This document shows, in pieces, positions 1-10,110 of a stretch of DNA of 64,000 nucleotides. The notes beneath the pieces are model-generated. The model was not told the DNA's origin, did no database searches, and saw only the letters and a program-made list of their open reading frames with translations. Source of the stretch: Skeletonema tropicum (taxonomy: Eukaryota; Bacillariophyta; Thalassiosirophyceae; Thalassiosirales; Thalassiosiraceae); assembly GCA_037178625.1 (NCBI GenBank), contig CM074142.1, positions 248,001 through 312,000 of the forward strand. The letters run 5' to 3'. The translations under genes and the position numbers were made by a program. Each line of letters begins with the position of its first letter. The first letter of the stretch is position 1.

Positions 1-996
1 TCTCACTTGCAACTCTTCATTCTGAAAACAACTCACATCCAACAACTCCACCGCTGCCATTCTTACCCCCTCCGATCCCAGCGCACGGACAATCAAATCA
101 ATCAAATGTTGCTGTGTCCGTTCCTCACGGATCAATTGTTGGAATAGACTACTCAAACTTGCCAATGTCGATGGTGAATTGGCCACGGTAGCCAACATTT
201 CTTGAATTTGGCATCGGAGTTTATCTTGTTGTAAGGTCATGGCGGCAATATCGGCAACTTCTTCGGAGGTGCGTTGGTACATGGTCATACGGTATTGCCA
301 GAATAGTAATAGTGAACCGAGTGTGATCCAAATGGTGTATTTGTTGATTAGTATATCTCGTCCCGATGTTGATGATGAAGCAGCACGTTGAAATGCATCA
401 CTGATGAGTGAGGGTGAATACTTTTCGAGATATTGTTGTAGACGGTTGGTAAGGTGTTTGATTTCGGGTATTTTGACCACGTGAGATTGTATATCCATCA
501 ACTTGTGTTCGATGATGTAGGCTCGAGCTTCGGCGCGGCGAGAGAGGGAGGCGGTCTCGAGTTGTTGTGTGGAGGTTTGTTTGATTAGGTAGGAGAGGTG
601 GGCTATTTCGGATTGGAGGCTCGAGAGTTGTTCTTCTATGGAAGGTGTGGATGTTGTTGCGGAGCACGTGGTGGTGGTGGCGTCACTTTGTTTGTTGGAT
701 GATGAACGCTGTTTGTCTTTGACTTGAATAGAGCTATTTTTAGTACTACCACTTGTGTTGTTGTTGATGTTATCTTTTGTAGAGAATGCTCTTCTTCGTC
801 TGTAGCCGCCATTATTGATGTTATGTCTATTGAGGTGATGACAATTGATGTTGATGTGTCGCCTCCAAGCAGGAGCCTGATTACGAACGAATTCTAACGG
901 TACTGATGATAGGTTGACATTGGAGGCGCTAGTACGTGCACGCCGTCGGCAAGCTACAGTATTAGTGGCAGTAATTAGAGGGCGTAGCGAATACAT
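1..996 (-). CDS. coiled-coil, single-TM organelle membrane protein (5' part only)
   Basis: Open reading frame of 332 codons running off the left edge, starting at the ATG at 996-994 (minus). The N-terminus is rich in Arg, Ser and Thr and poor in acidic residues, like a mitochondrial presequence. A Ser/Asn-rich linker follows, then a heptad-like region at about residues 115-172 (IEEQLSSLQSEIAHLSYLI) and one hydrophobic segment at about residues 216-233 (IWITLGSLLLFWQY). After the membrane segment come helical Leu-rich stretches that could be armadillo-like. The layout recalls mitochondrial inner-membrane coiled-coil proteins, but no family is recognised and no function is assigned. The first codons are duplicated at 7926-8005 as part of a segmental duplication. 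Confidence 0.6.
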   Translation of the reverse strand, partial: MYSLRPLITATNTVACRRRARTSASNVNLSSVPLEFVRNQAPAWRRHININCHHLNRHNINNGGYRRRRAFSTKDNINNNTSGSTKNSSIQVKDKQRSSSNKQSDATTTTCSATTSTPSIEEQLSSLQSEIAHLSYLIKQTSTQQLETASLSRRAEARAYIIEHKLMDIQSHVVKIPEIKHLTNRLQQYLEKYSPSLISDAFQRAASSSTSGRDILINKYTIWITLGSLLLFWQYRMTMYQRTSEEVADIAAMTLQQDKLRCQIQEMLATVANSPSTLASLSSLFQQLIREERTQQHLIDLIVRALGSEGVRMAAVELLDVSCFQNEELQVR

Positions 997-1118
997 GATG
1001 AGAATACCGAAGCGTCATGAGCACCACAGTAAGAAGAGAGGCCAAAAGTGATGGTCGAACCCGAAATCTATTGTACTAATTCCTTTTGTAAGTATTGTCG
1101 AGACGGATAAATAACTTA

Positions 1119-1337
1119 CAGTGAGCGGAGGTCGCGATTGTTGCATGGTTTCTGAGTTGCATGGTCGCAGTTGCTGCATTTTACTCGGAAGGCTGTCATG
1201 GTCCTGTCCGTCGTCCGTTATTTACTAGTAATACTGCGTACTTGTACTATTCAAAGTTGCATGGTTGGAGACAGGGCGCAGTTGCTGCATGATAAGCTGG
1301 CCCTGTTGGGTACCATGCAACAATCGCGACCTCACTG
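1119..1337. mobile_element. pogo/mariner-like MITE with TA target duplication
   Basis: 219-bp element flanked by TA on each side (1117-1118 and 1338-1339). Its ends are inverted repeats, CAGTGAG then GTCGCGATTGTTGCATGG, with 5 extra bases in the left arm. The paralogous position in copy B (8139-8140) reads straight through with a single TA, so it is an empty site. No coding capacity. The internal sequence contains several TTGCATGG repeats. Confidence 0.85.
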
Positions 1338-1883
1338 TATTTTGTTTGGGGTCTAATCTGAGGTTATATATTCGGTACACACGTCATTCAGTTTGCAGGT
1401 GGCTTTGTGCTGTGGGCGATAGACGTGGGCGTCGCGTCAAGAAGATGTACATCTCAAGGATTCTCCTCATCTTCATTCGTGCTTTCCCAAATCGGCGATG
1501 CTGCCGCTACCATTCGTTCCACTCCCCAACACGCGTCGATCTCCAGGACCTCCGCCGTGATTCTTTCACCATACGCGTCACAATTTGCCACCATTCTTTC
1601 TATTACTCGACACGCGTTGCTCTTACAGCTGTCATCGTGAGAAAAGTACAAAAGAAAAGTACACACAGTAACCAAATGAGTAAAAAAAATTACACACGTG
1701 AACCATAAAAAAGTACACTCGTGAACCGTAATTGAGTTGAGGATGTGAGTTGTCGTGCTTCGCAAAAGCTATTTTCAGCCACAGCTAGGCTCATAAAACA
1801 TAAATACATAGAACGCAAACGCTCACAGACATTGTTTTGCATTCACTTCTCCTGTCGTAGCTAGTCCGATCCACTCCAATACT

Positions 1884-2739
1884 ATGAAGCTCCATCTCAT
1901 CATTGCTGCAAGCGCGGCTCTCCTCTGTGCTGCCCCTATCGTCTCCGTCGAAGCCCAAGTTGCTCAGGTAAAAAGATCAAACAAAATTACATGAATTGTT
2001 CCAAGTCGTATCTCACTACTCTCTTCTATGTTATCTTACTCATCTATCCACACAGGCCATTGAATCCCAGCGGGAAGAGACCTTTGTCGAACAAGCGTCG
2101 GATTACTTGTTTGAGTCCGAGATCGCTCAAGTCTTTGCCGACAAGGAAAAGGACAACGACAAGAAACGCAAGAACAAGAAACGCAACGACAAGGAGAAGA
2201 AAGACAACGACAAGAAACGCAAAGACAAGAAGAAGAAGAAAGAACGGGAGCCAAACAAAAAGCCCGCAAGGCAACCCAAGAGGACACCCAAGAGGACACC
2301 CAAGCCCACGAAAAAACCCAAGAAGACGCCTGAGCCGACACGCAAACCCAGGCGTAATCGTAAGCCTACTCCCAGGCCAAGAAAGAGGTATACTGTCAGT
2401 AGACGTCAAGCCAACAGGTTGATCGCTCGTGATTGGCGTACAGGCGAGTGTGCAATGCGTCGTCGCCGCCAGTCTTCCCGCTGCCGTAATTTGAATGATG
2501 GTGTGTGTCGCATGAGTGAACGCCGCATTATTCGCCGTTTTAACGAAAAAGCTGTCGACGTCTGTATCATGGTTGGTCTTCCACCTGACACTGAAGACTA
2601 TGACAACGTGTACACTGAAGATGAAGACTATGACAGTATGTACGAGTACGATTTTGAGGATTCGGACTTTGACAGTGAACCCATTTACGAGGATGAGGAC
2701 TATGAGTACGGCTCCTCCGACTATGACTATCAGGAGTAG
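1884..2739 (+). CDS. secreted Lys/Arg/Pro-rich protein with acidic Tyr-rich tail (copy A; silaffin/cingulin-like candidate)
   Basis: Two exons, 1884-1967 and 2056-2739, with an 88-bp GT-AG intron in phase 0; 255 residues. Exon 1 encodes exactly a signal peptide (MKLHLIIAASAALLCAAPIV... ending about VEAQVAQ). Exon 2 has a polycationic zone (residues about 55-150: KKR/KKK runs, then TPKRTPKPTKKP-type Pro-Lys repeats), a middle part with four Cys, and a strongly acidic, Tyr-rich C-terminus (EDYDNVYTEDEDYDSMYEY). Secretion signal, Lys clusters and acidic Tyr-rich tail together recall diatom silica-associated proteins (silaffins, cingulins). That is resemblance by composition, not homology. A TATA-like CATAAATACATA lies upstream and AATAAA lies after the stop. 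A close paralogue is at 8635-9611. Confidence 0.8.
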
Positions 2740-3505
2740 GTTTTATCGGGTCTATTCATTCTTGTGGTAGTACGTAATTTATGCTTTGTTGAAGTCAAGA
2801 CTAAAAATAAATACAAAGTTAATCGGATCAGATACACACAGAACTTCGATACTAACAAGTGCGTACATGTACTCTCTTTCTCATCTCTTTGTCTATCCGC
2901 ACAGGCTTTCCTCTACAACACTCTATTTGGCGTCATACCAATTATGATGAACACAAGACCCATCGACTAAGAGCGGAACTTTTTGTCTTGCCTAATCCAA
3001 GTACCCAAGGATCATGCATACACTTTACCGCCTCTTCAAATGTTTCTTCCGATGTTTCTTCGGGCCCCTCCAATATAACTTCATCGTGGACTTGCATCAA
3101 CAAAATCCAGCCCAACTTTTTCAGTATCTCACTGTTTTGTTAATCTTGAGCATTGCCATCATATTTAAAGCTGCAGATACACTTTTTGTTACATAGTCCT
3201 TTTTTAACTTGAGAATCAGATCATGTGAAGAATCTTTCTTTTTGGCGTCGTACCAATTATTATGAGCACAAGACCCATGAATTAGTAGCGAAACATAAAT
3301 GTCTGGCAACGATGCTATGGTGGTTGTGGTTGGTGGAGTTGGATAATGTTACCTGTTACCTCTGCAAGCCGAGCGGTTTTATGTCACCCCGTAGCTACTA
3401 TCACTGATGACGCTGCATTGCAAGAAGAAGAAGAAGTGTCTTCAGCATTAGCAAATAATCTATATCCATCTACACTGGTGTCTAGAGAGTAGTGACTAAA
3501 ATATA

Positions 3506-3555
<50 letters not shown>

Positions 3556-3574
3556 GTACTGTCATATAAGGTCG
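2740..3574. other. 3' flank of copy A, no gene
   Basis: Non-coding. It aligns in pieces with the 3' flank of copy B (9612-10800). A TCTA microsatellite of about 12 units lies at 3506-3555. At about 2890 copy A lacks some 500 bp that copy B retains. Confidence 0.7.
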
Positions 3575-3897
3575 CGGCATACTTATTTTTGTACTAATTC
3601 ATACGTAGCACGTATTAGTAATGTACGTTCGTAAATACCTAGTGGTAAGGTATGACATCCACCACCGCACCTTCCACCACACCATGACAGTGGTAAAGTA
3701 TGACATCCACCATCCACCATCCACCATCCACCATCCACCATCAGACCATCAACATCAAACCATGGCACAAAGTTAGCACGAATCCCCCCTACGGCACGTC
3801 AACTACGCCAAACCTGCCAAGGGCGGTGGAGGAAATACAGCGGTATTTCGTTGTCAACCCCATCAATCGTCATTATCCGTCGGAATTCCGCCACTAA
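3575..3897 (+). repeat. inverted repeat, left arm
   Basis: The segment running from the TACTAATTCATACGTAGCAC region to the GGAATTCCGCCACTAAGTG end reappears in inverse orientation at 7440-7690. The two arms differ mainly in a CCATCCA microsatellite (3703-3745) in this arm. Together they enclose the kinase gene. Confidence 0.75.
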
Positions 3898-4978
3898 GTG
3901 CCTTTGAATTTCCAAAATAACGTCGCTAAAATCCTCAACTTTTACCTCCCTTCACCCTCCCACGGACGCTTGCGCGATGATACATTGCAGAAGAGAGGGT
4001 TTCCTCGCATTAAATCGATATATATTACTTGGACGACGTCTTTTGCTACCTGAACTGTTCACAAACATGACCTAGTATCATGATCAAGCACATTCTATCA
4101 ATCTATTTTTGTTGCCAGAGTGTATGCATTATTCAACTTTGTAAAGAGCCAATAACGACTAATGAGTGGTTATCCTTGTACCATACAATCATATAACCGC
4201 AATAGAAGACTTCAATGTGTTGGTGGTGCATATGGTAGAGTTTTTACATATCAGTTATTTTGGGTGTCACAGGGTGTCGCATATCGCATACTTCTTGTGC
4301 GTGCAATGTGCGGCGCAACTTACAAGGAGAGATGTGCCATACACAACAAATAGAGCGAGATGATGATCACAATACAATAATATAGGGATTTAATGGAAGT
4401 AAACGGCATATGCCTTCTCTTCAAATGGAGTCGATAATTTAAATGTGTCATCATCGAGGCGAAGAGGTTGCATTCGCCATGTGAAGTCAAATAAGAGATG
4501 AATAGTGTGTGAAATAAGCAAATATACGCAGCTGCCGCTAGAAGTCATCAATCTGGAACTAGGACGGGCAATTGTTGTTGAGAAGTCTTCTGTGCTGAAG
4601 TCTGTGGCAACATTATCTAAAGAGGTTTTCAGCTAGAAGAAAAGATAGTCTATTTGACACAGCCAGGGTGTATCATGTGTCTTCCTGTCTACCTATACAA
4701 CAATCAACAGTATAATAAGAAATATAACATCATTCATAATAATCCTCAAATTAATGATTGTATTATCGAGTAGTAGCAATCTTTACACAACGTAAAGATA
4801 CTTATCTTGTCTTCTAGACATTGAATTAGAGATACTTACTGCTTTGAGGTGGAAGCATACTAGTAAAGAATTAAAGTACTCAGCTCATTGCTTGCATGTA
4901 ATTCACAGGAAGAAAATTCATTCTCTTCCACTCTACTGCTGAGGTCAGGAGACAATACACCGGTTGTGCTAACTGTCA
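3898..4978. other. intergenic, no gene seen
   Basis: AT-rich sequence with no convincing ORF. A short stretch near 4927-4970 (CTGCTGAGGTCAGGAGACAA) recurs at 7247-7266, so the kinase locus is flanked by further small direct repeats. Confidence 0.5.
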
Positions 4979-4992
4979 ATGTCGCGAAATTT

Positions 4993-6342
4993 TTACTCTT
5001 CCAGATCCTCCAGGCTAAAAAGATCTTCACATAAAGAGTCGACAGTGGTATCTGACAATTTGCGCAAGTTCTTTTTCTGGGTCAAACTTCGGCCATGCGA
5101 TAAAGTCCTTTGCAATCGTCTTGGGGAAGGAAAGACAAGGCTCTTGCTCCGCCTTGAATCCACAGGTCTAATAGAGCTCGCAGTGTCGCAACACTCTGAC
5201 CCCTTGCAAGTACATTCAATGAGTACATTACACACCTCACTCATCTTCGGACGGGCCCAAAGATCTCTTGATAAGCCGCTCTTGATCATGTCTTAATTGG
5301 TTGGGGCCATCTTTGATTGATGGCCAGGTTTGTGCATTCAACTTTGGATAAGGCCCTCTCGAGATCTTTCCTCTGCTTGTACTTGGCAAAGGGCTTCTTC
5401 AGACTCAAAATCTCCCATAATACTACAGAAAATGAATATACATCCGCCTTGAGGTTGTAGGGATCATAAAAGAAAACTTCTGGAGAAGTATACCTTGGTG
5501 TTCCCGAGCCACTCATCTCATGTACATCATTGTAGTGATCACCACCCTGTGGCATGAATCTAGACAGACCAAAGTCGAACAACTTGAGGTTGCCATGCCG
5601 GTCGAAACCAACATTATCTGGTTTGAGATCTCGGAAGATGACTCCCTGCTTATGTAGACAATCAACAGCACTGGCGAGAGAAGCAGCTACACGTAGCCGA
5701 CTGTGAAGAGATCTTTCTTCGTCCAATGATTCCTTCTCTACTGACCTGGAGTTGAAGCTACTGCGCAATGACTTCAAAGTCAAAGATCTTGATGGGTTGA
5801 AAGAGTTCTTAGCCCACCCATCTAATTTGTCCTGCAAAGTACAATCTGGCTTCTCCAAGATGATGAAGTACTCGGATGCACCTTTCAGAAAAGCGTTGTG
5901 CCGGCTGTCAGCTACGCCATGAATCTTGATGATATTAGGGTGATTTAGAGCTGCTAAGATCCTCAGTTTCACGGATGATGTCTTGAGCTGCGAGGTGAAA
6001 GTGATCCTCGCCGTCCTCCAACTTGTCTTTGAGGGACTTCAAGACGTACTTTGCACCGTTCCTCACGGACCTGGCGATTGCTTCTCTCTTCTTGACTTGC
6101 TCCTTCTTGTATTTCTTGGATAGTTTGGGACAAAGGTAGAAGTCCTGAATGTCGTACACGTTGCAGAATGACCCCGCTCCCACTCTTCGGCCAATGATGA
6201 TCTCATCTTTCTGAAATGGTGCTACCGAGTCCAGAGGCGAATTGCCATATGTGTCGCGGAAGCCATCACTGCTTAGACGTGCAAGGTCTCCGGCCATGAG
6301 ACGCTTATCGTGAATGCTTGTGTTTGTGTTATCATTCAACAT
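4993..6342 (-). CDS. TKL-like Ser/Thr protein kinase, two frameshifts
   Basis: Start at the ATG at 6342. Kinase subdomains appear in order: glycine loop GRRVGAGSFCNVYD, ATP-binding Lys in KYVLKSL, helix-C region, LNHPNIIKIHG, catalytic loop FRDLKPDN (Phe replaces the usual His), DFG in LFDFGLSRF, RYTSPEVF activation segment, DVYSFSVVLWEILS. The N-terminal lobe, core and C-terminus lie in different frames. One extra base in the helix-C region (near 5962, GAGGATC on the minus strand) and one missing base near 5290 (AAGACATGATC) would restore about 450 residues. Both breaks fall inside conserved motifs with no splice signals, so they are mutations or sequence errors. The Ser-rich C-terminal tail is unremarkable. 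The catalytic residues are present, so an active kinase is likely if the breaks are artefacts. Confidence 0.65.
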
Positions 6343-7439
6343 GATCTATTCTTTATTGGGGTGTTTCAACGAGGTTTGAATGCAACCTGAGTAGATTTGG
6401 TTGTGTCGTGATGTTTCTTGCCTAGTATTGTACCCTCAGTCCTCAGTACTGAGCTGAGTACACTGTAGATTTTGTGCGAAAGTGAACTACCATGATAATA
6501 GTAGGTTGTGGTCGTGATGTGGTGCTCCCTTCTACTATATCTCATTAACTCTACGTACCAGACAGCTTTAAGCGGTTTTCTAAGAGCGAACAAGATGTAC
6601 AATTCACAGTGTTTAACTTTACCACAAGTTCATATTTAGCCTGTTGTTTCATACACAGGAATTGATAATCAACAGTTGACCTAAGCTAAAAGTTGTCTCC
6701 TTGACCTTACCTAATCCGGTATTCGGCCAAACTGTATTGGGGTCACTCAATGGCAGTGGGACTGCTCCAAATCTTCTTGACCTCATCATGGGAACCTGGG
6801 GTTGACACTGCTTGATTTTTGCTACAACTATCCGAAACGGGACTCGATCGCAGTGCCGCTCGATCGATTGGCGGGGATCGTCCACTCATTTGACAAACGC
6901 TGCTCGTCCATCAATACCAGTGCAGATGGCAGATGGCAGATGGTACGACAGCTAGCAGATGGTTAAGATATCGAGAGAATGTTGTTTCATTCGTACAAGC
7001 TACAAGGAGCGTTGGACTTGTGATTTGTACGCAGGCTCTACACTCTGCACACGTGCTGAAATATTTTTAACTCTAGCAGTGTCAACCCCAGGTTCCCATG
7101 ACCTCATCCAATCCGGTATTCGGTCAAATTGTATTGGGGTCACTCATGGCAATGGGACTGCTTGCAATCTGCAGGGATCAATCAAGCGGGGAAACAGGTT
7201 GGCCCCTATGGATGGTAATAGATAGATAGATTCATCTTCCACTCTTCTGCTGAGGTCAGGAGACAACAGTTGTGCAAGGCGGTTTGTGGCGGAGTTCAGG
7301 CGGCCGTCGATGGTATATCGATAGGTGAAGCGTCTGCGACGATTGTAATTCAGCGAGAGCCGTATCAACGATGTGTAGGAGTGGATACTATCGTGCCGGA
7401 TTTTGCCGTAGCGTCGATGGGACGACATATTGGTGGATC
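6343..7439. other. intergenic with short local repeats, no gene seen
   Basis: No supported gene. The segment near 6715-6775 (AATCCGGTATTCGG...CTGTATTGGGGTCACTCA) recurs at 7113-7160 in the same orientation, and 7230-7275 resembles 4920-4978. These look like old, fragmented repeats. Confidence 0.5.
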
Positions 7440-7690
7440 TATTCAAAGGCACTTAGTGGCGGAATTCCGACGGATAATGACGATTGATGGGGTTGACAAC
7501 GAAATACCGCCGTATTTCCTCCACTGCCCTCAGCAGGTTTGGCGTAGTTGACGGCTTCGTGCTAACTTTGTGCTTTGTGCCATGGTTTGATGTTTGATGG
7601 TGGATGTGGTGGATGTCATACTTACCACTAGGTATTTACGAACGTACTTTACTAATACGTGCTACGTATGAATTACAACAAAAATTAGTG
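7440..7690 (-). repeat. inverted repeat, right arm
   Basis: Reverse-complement partner of 3575-3897. The shared core runs from the GCCACTAAGTG/CACTTAGTGGC end through the CCATGGTTTGATG region to ACGTGCTACGTATGAATTA. Confidence 0.75.
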
Positions 7691-7704
7691 ATGCCGCGAG
7701 CGAC

Positions 7705-7925
7705 ATCTCCTCGTGACATGTACGAGCTTTCATTGAATGACGGCGCTATCGTTTCAAACTGTCTTTCGCGATGCCGCAGGTTGAGCTGTGTTTATTGTAA
7801 TTATTTGATACTAATGATGGCACGAATCTAATCTGATTAACTTTGTATTTATTTATTTTCTAATGGTGTTCATATCGCATTTGGTCAAATTTGGACCTCG
7901 GCTTTTGAATTCCGGCAGCCAATTA
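7705..7925 (+). repeat. direct repeat bordering copy B, left
   Basis: CTCCTCGTGACATGTACGAG and the following roughly 200 bp recur at 10875-11055, with small indels. The pair brackets copy B exactly, so it probably marks the ectopic recombination that placed the duplication. Confidence 0.7.
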
Positions 7926-8005
7926 GTTGACATTGGAGGCGCTAGTACGTGCACGCCGTCGGCAAGCTACAGTATAGTGGCAGTAATTAGAGGGCGTAGA
8001 TACAT
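7926..8005 (-). pseudogene. 5' fragment of the left-edge gene
   Basis: Near-identical to 913-996, including the start codon (ATG at 8005-8003 minus). It reads MYLRPLITAT and then goes out of frame because of a 1-2 base difference, and the homology to coding sequence stops at 7926. It is a by-product of the segmental duplication. Confidence 0.7.
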
Positions 8006-8634
8006 GATGAGAATATCGAAGCGTCATGGTCTTGAGCACCGCCGGAAGAAGCCAAAGGAAAAGGTGGTCGAACCCGAAATCTATTGTACTAATTCCTTCG
8101 TTGGAAGGAGTTCGAGATGTCGAGACGGAGAAAGAACTTATTTTGTTTGGGGTCTAATCTTAGGTTATTCGGTACACACGTAAGGTCAGTTTGAAGGTGG
8201 CTTTGTGGGCAACGGACGTGGGCGTCAAGAAGATGTACATCTCATTTTTATTCGTGCTTTCTCCAATCAACGATGCTCACGCTACCATTCTTTCCACCCC
8301 CAACACGCGTCGATCTCCAGGGCCTCCATCGAGATTCTTTCACCATACGCGTCACAATTTGCCACCATTCTTTCTATTACTCGACACGCGTTGCTCTTAC
8401 AGCTCTCGTGGTGAAAAAAGTACAAGAAAAGTACACACAGTAACCAAATATTTAAAGAAAAGTACACACAGTAACCGTAATTGAGTTGAGGATGTGAGTT
8501 GTCGTGCTTCGCAACAGCTATTTTCAGCCACAGCTCTAGGCTCATAAAACATAAATACATAGAACGCAAACGCTCACAGATATTGTTTTGCATTCACTTT
8601 TCCTATCGAAGCTAGTCCGATCCACTCCAATACT

Positions 8635-9611
8635 ATGAAGCTCCATCTCATCATTGCTGCAAGCGCGGCTCTCCTCTGTGCTGCCCCTATCGTCTCCGTC
8701 GAAGCCCAAGTTGCTCAGGTAAAAAGATCAAACGAAATTACATGAATTGTTTACATACATTGTTTCACTTATTATAACATATTGATGCTTACATTCTTGA
8801 AAGAGATCAAACATAATTACATGAATTGTTCCAAGTCGTATCTCACTACTCTCTTCTATGTTATCTTACCCATCTATCCACACAGGCCATTGAATCCCAG
8901 CGGGAAGAGACCTTTGTCGAACAAGCGTCGGATTACTTGTTTGAGTCCGAGAACGCTCAAGTCTTTGCCGACAAGGAAAAGGACAACGACAAGAAACGCA
9001 ACGACAAGGGGAAGGATGAACGGGAGCCATTGCGAAACAAACGCAACGACAAGGGGAAGGATGAACGGGAGCCATTGCGAAAGAAACGCAACGACAAGGG
9101 GAAGGATGAACGGGAGCCATTGCGAAACAAACGCAACGACAAGGGGAAGGATGAACGGGAGCCATACAAAAAGCCCAAGAAGACGCCTGAGCCCACGAAG
9201 AAACCCAAGAAGACGCCTGAGCCGACACGCAAACCCAGGCGTAATCGTAAGCCTACTCCCAGGCCAACAAAGAGGTATACTATCAGTAGACGTCAAGCCA
9301 ACAGGTTGATCGCTCGTGATTGGCGTACAGACGAGTGTGCAATGCGTCCTCGCCGCCAGTCTGCCCGCTGCCGTAGTTTGAATGATGGTGTGTGCAGCAT
9401 GAGCGAACGCCGCATTATTCGCCGTTTTAACGAAAAAGCTGTCGACGTCTGTACCAAGGTTGGTCTTCCACCTGACACTGAAGACTATGACAACGTTTAC
9501 ACTGAAGATGAAGACTATGACAGTATGTACGAGTACGATTTTGTGGATTCGGAGTTTGACAGTGAACCAATTTACGAGGATGAGGACTATGACTATGACT
9601 ACCAGGAATAG
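8635..9611 (+). CDS. secreted Lys/Arg/Pro-rich protein with acidic Tyr-rich tail (copy B)
   Basis: Exons 8635-8718 and 8886-9611; 167-bp GT-AG intron, phase 0; 269 residues. The signal-peptide exon is identical in protein sequence to copy A. Exon 2 differs in the cationic zone: it carries four copies of a 15-residue unit (KRNDKGKDEREPLRN) where A has KKRK runs, followed by the same Pro-Lys repeats (KKTPEPTKKPKKTPEPTRKP). The Cys-containing middle and the EDYD-rich acidic tail are conserved. The intron is longer because of a partial internal duplication (AGATCAAAC...AATTACATGAATTG occurs twice). The conserved frame despite a rearranged central region argues for a functional gene. The suggested role, a silica-associated or cell-wall matrix protein, rests on composition only. 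Confidence 0.8.
8994..9170 (+). repeat. 45-bp in-frame coding tandem repeat (four units)
   Basis: Units begin at 8994, 9039, 9084 and 9129. They are almost identical at the DNA level (alternating AAC/AAG at the final codon), indicating recent expansion. The last unit ends in GAGCCATAC. Confidence 0.9.
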
Positions 9612-9739
9612 GTTTTATCGGGTCTATTCATTCTTGTGGTAGGACGTAATTTATGCTTTGTTGAAGTCAAGACTAAATAAATAATACAGAGTTAATCGGA
9701 TCAGATACGCACAGGATTGCGATACCGCTTCGGCACATC

Positions 9740-10110
9740 TCACTAATGTACTCTCTTCCCGCTCTCTTACTCATCTCTTTGTCATCTACCTGCACAGGCC
9801 AGTGTTGAACCACTTGTCCGAGGCTGAGAATATTTGACTTCCACCCCAAGAGTAGCAACAGTGACACCTATATTATACTACTAGTTCCACCAAGAGCTCC
9901 AAAGCTTCGTCTAATCCCTCAACCTTTACCAAGAGAGTTCCAAGTCGACTTCTGTCTCATATTCGCCGCCAAGAGCAGAAGCAGCAAAAGAATGATACCT
10001 CTACTAGCTCTGCCAAGGGTCCCAAATCGGCTTACCTCACAACATGGATAATGAACCAATGTACGTGGAAGAAGAGTAAGGTTTCAGATCTATTCATTCT
10101 GTTGCTTCAA
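9740..10110 (+). pseudogene. decayed third paralogue of the Lys-rich family (exon-2 relic)
   Basis: After a pyrimidine-rich tract and CACAG acceptor (about 9788-9798) comes GCCAGTGTTGAACC, comparable to the GCCATTGAATCC start of exon 2 in copies A and B. The segment ends with GAAGAAGAGTAAGGTTT followed by TCTATTCATTCTG, matching the 3' ends of the intact genes. The stretch between contains stops, with Ser/Lys-rich coding traces. No signal-peptide exon is visible. Copy A has lost this segment. Confidence 0.5.

Larger units (their letters stand above)
913..3460. repeat. segmental duplication, copy A
   Basis: Positions 913-3460 align along their length with 7926-10800 (copy B) in the same orientation. 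The shared part starts inside the 5' coding end of the left-edge gene, includes the promoter, both exons and the 3' flank of the Lys-rich gene, and ends near a short GAA-rich tract. Differences are a 219-bp MITE present only in A, a longer intron and an in-frame repeat in B, and about 500 bp of extra sequence downstream of the gene in B. Confidence 0.85.

Noticed and set aside
2044..2409. Hydrophobic ORFs antisense to the Lys-rich gene (and at 8874-9296)
   Set aside because: They mirror the Lys/Pro-rich coding sequence on the other strand, and the composition follows from that. The sense frame has signal peptide and splice sites.
3506..3555. Possible CRISPR-like or minisatellite array
   Set aside because: Plain TCTA microsatellite without spacers.
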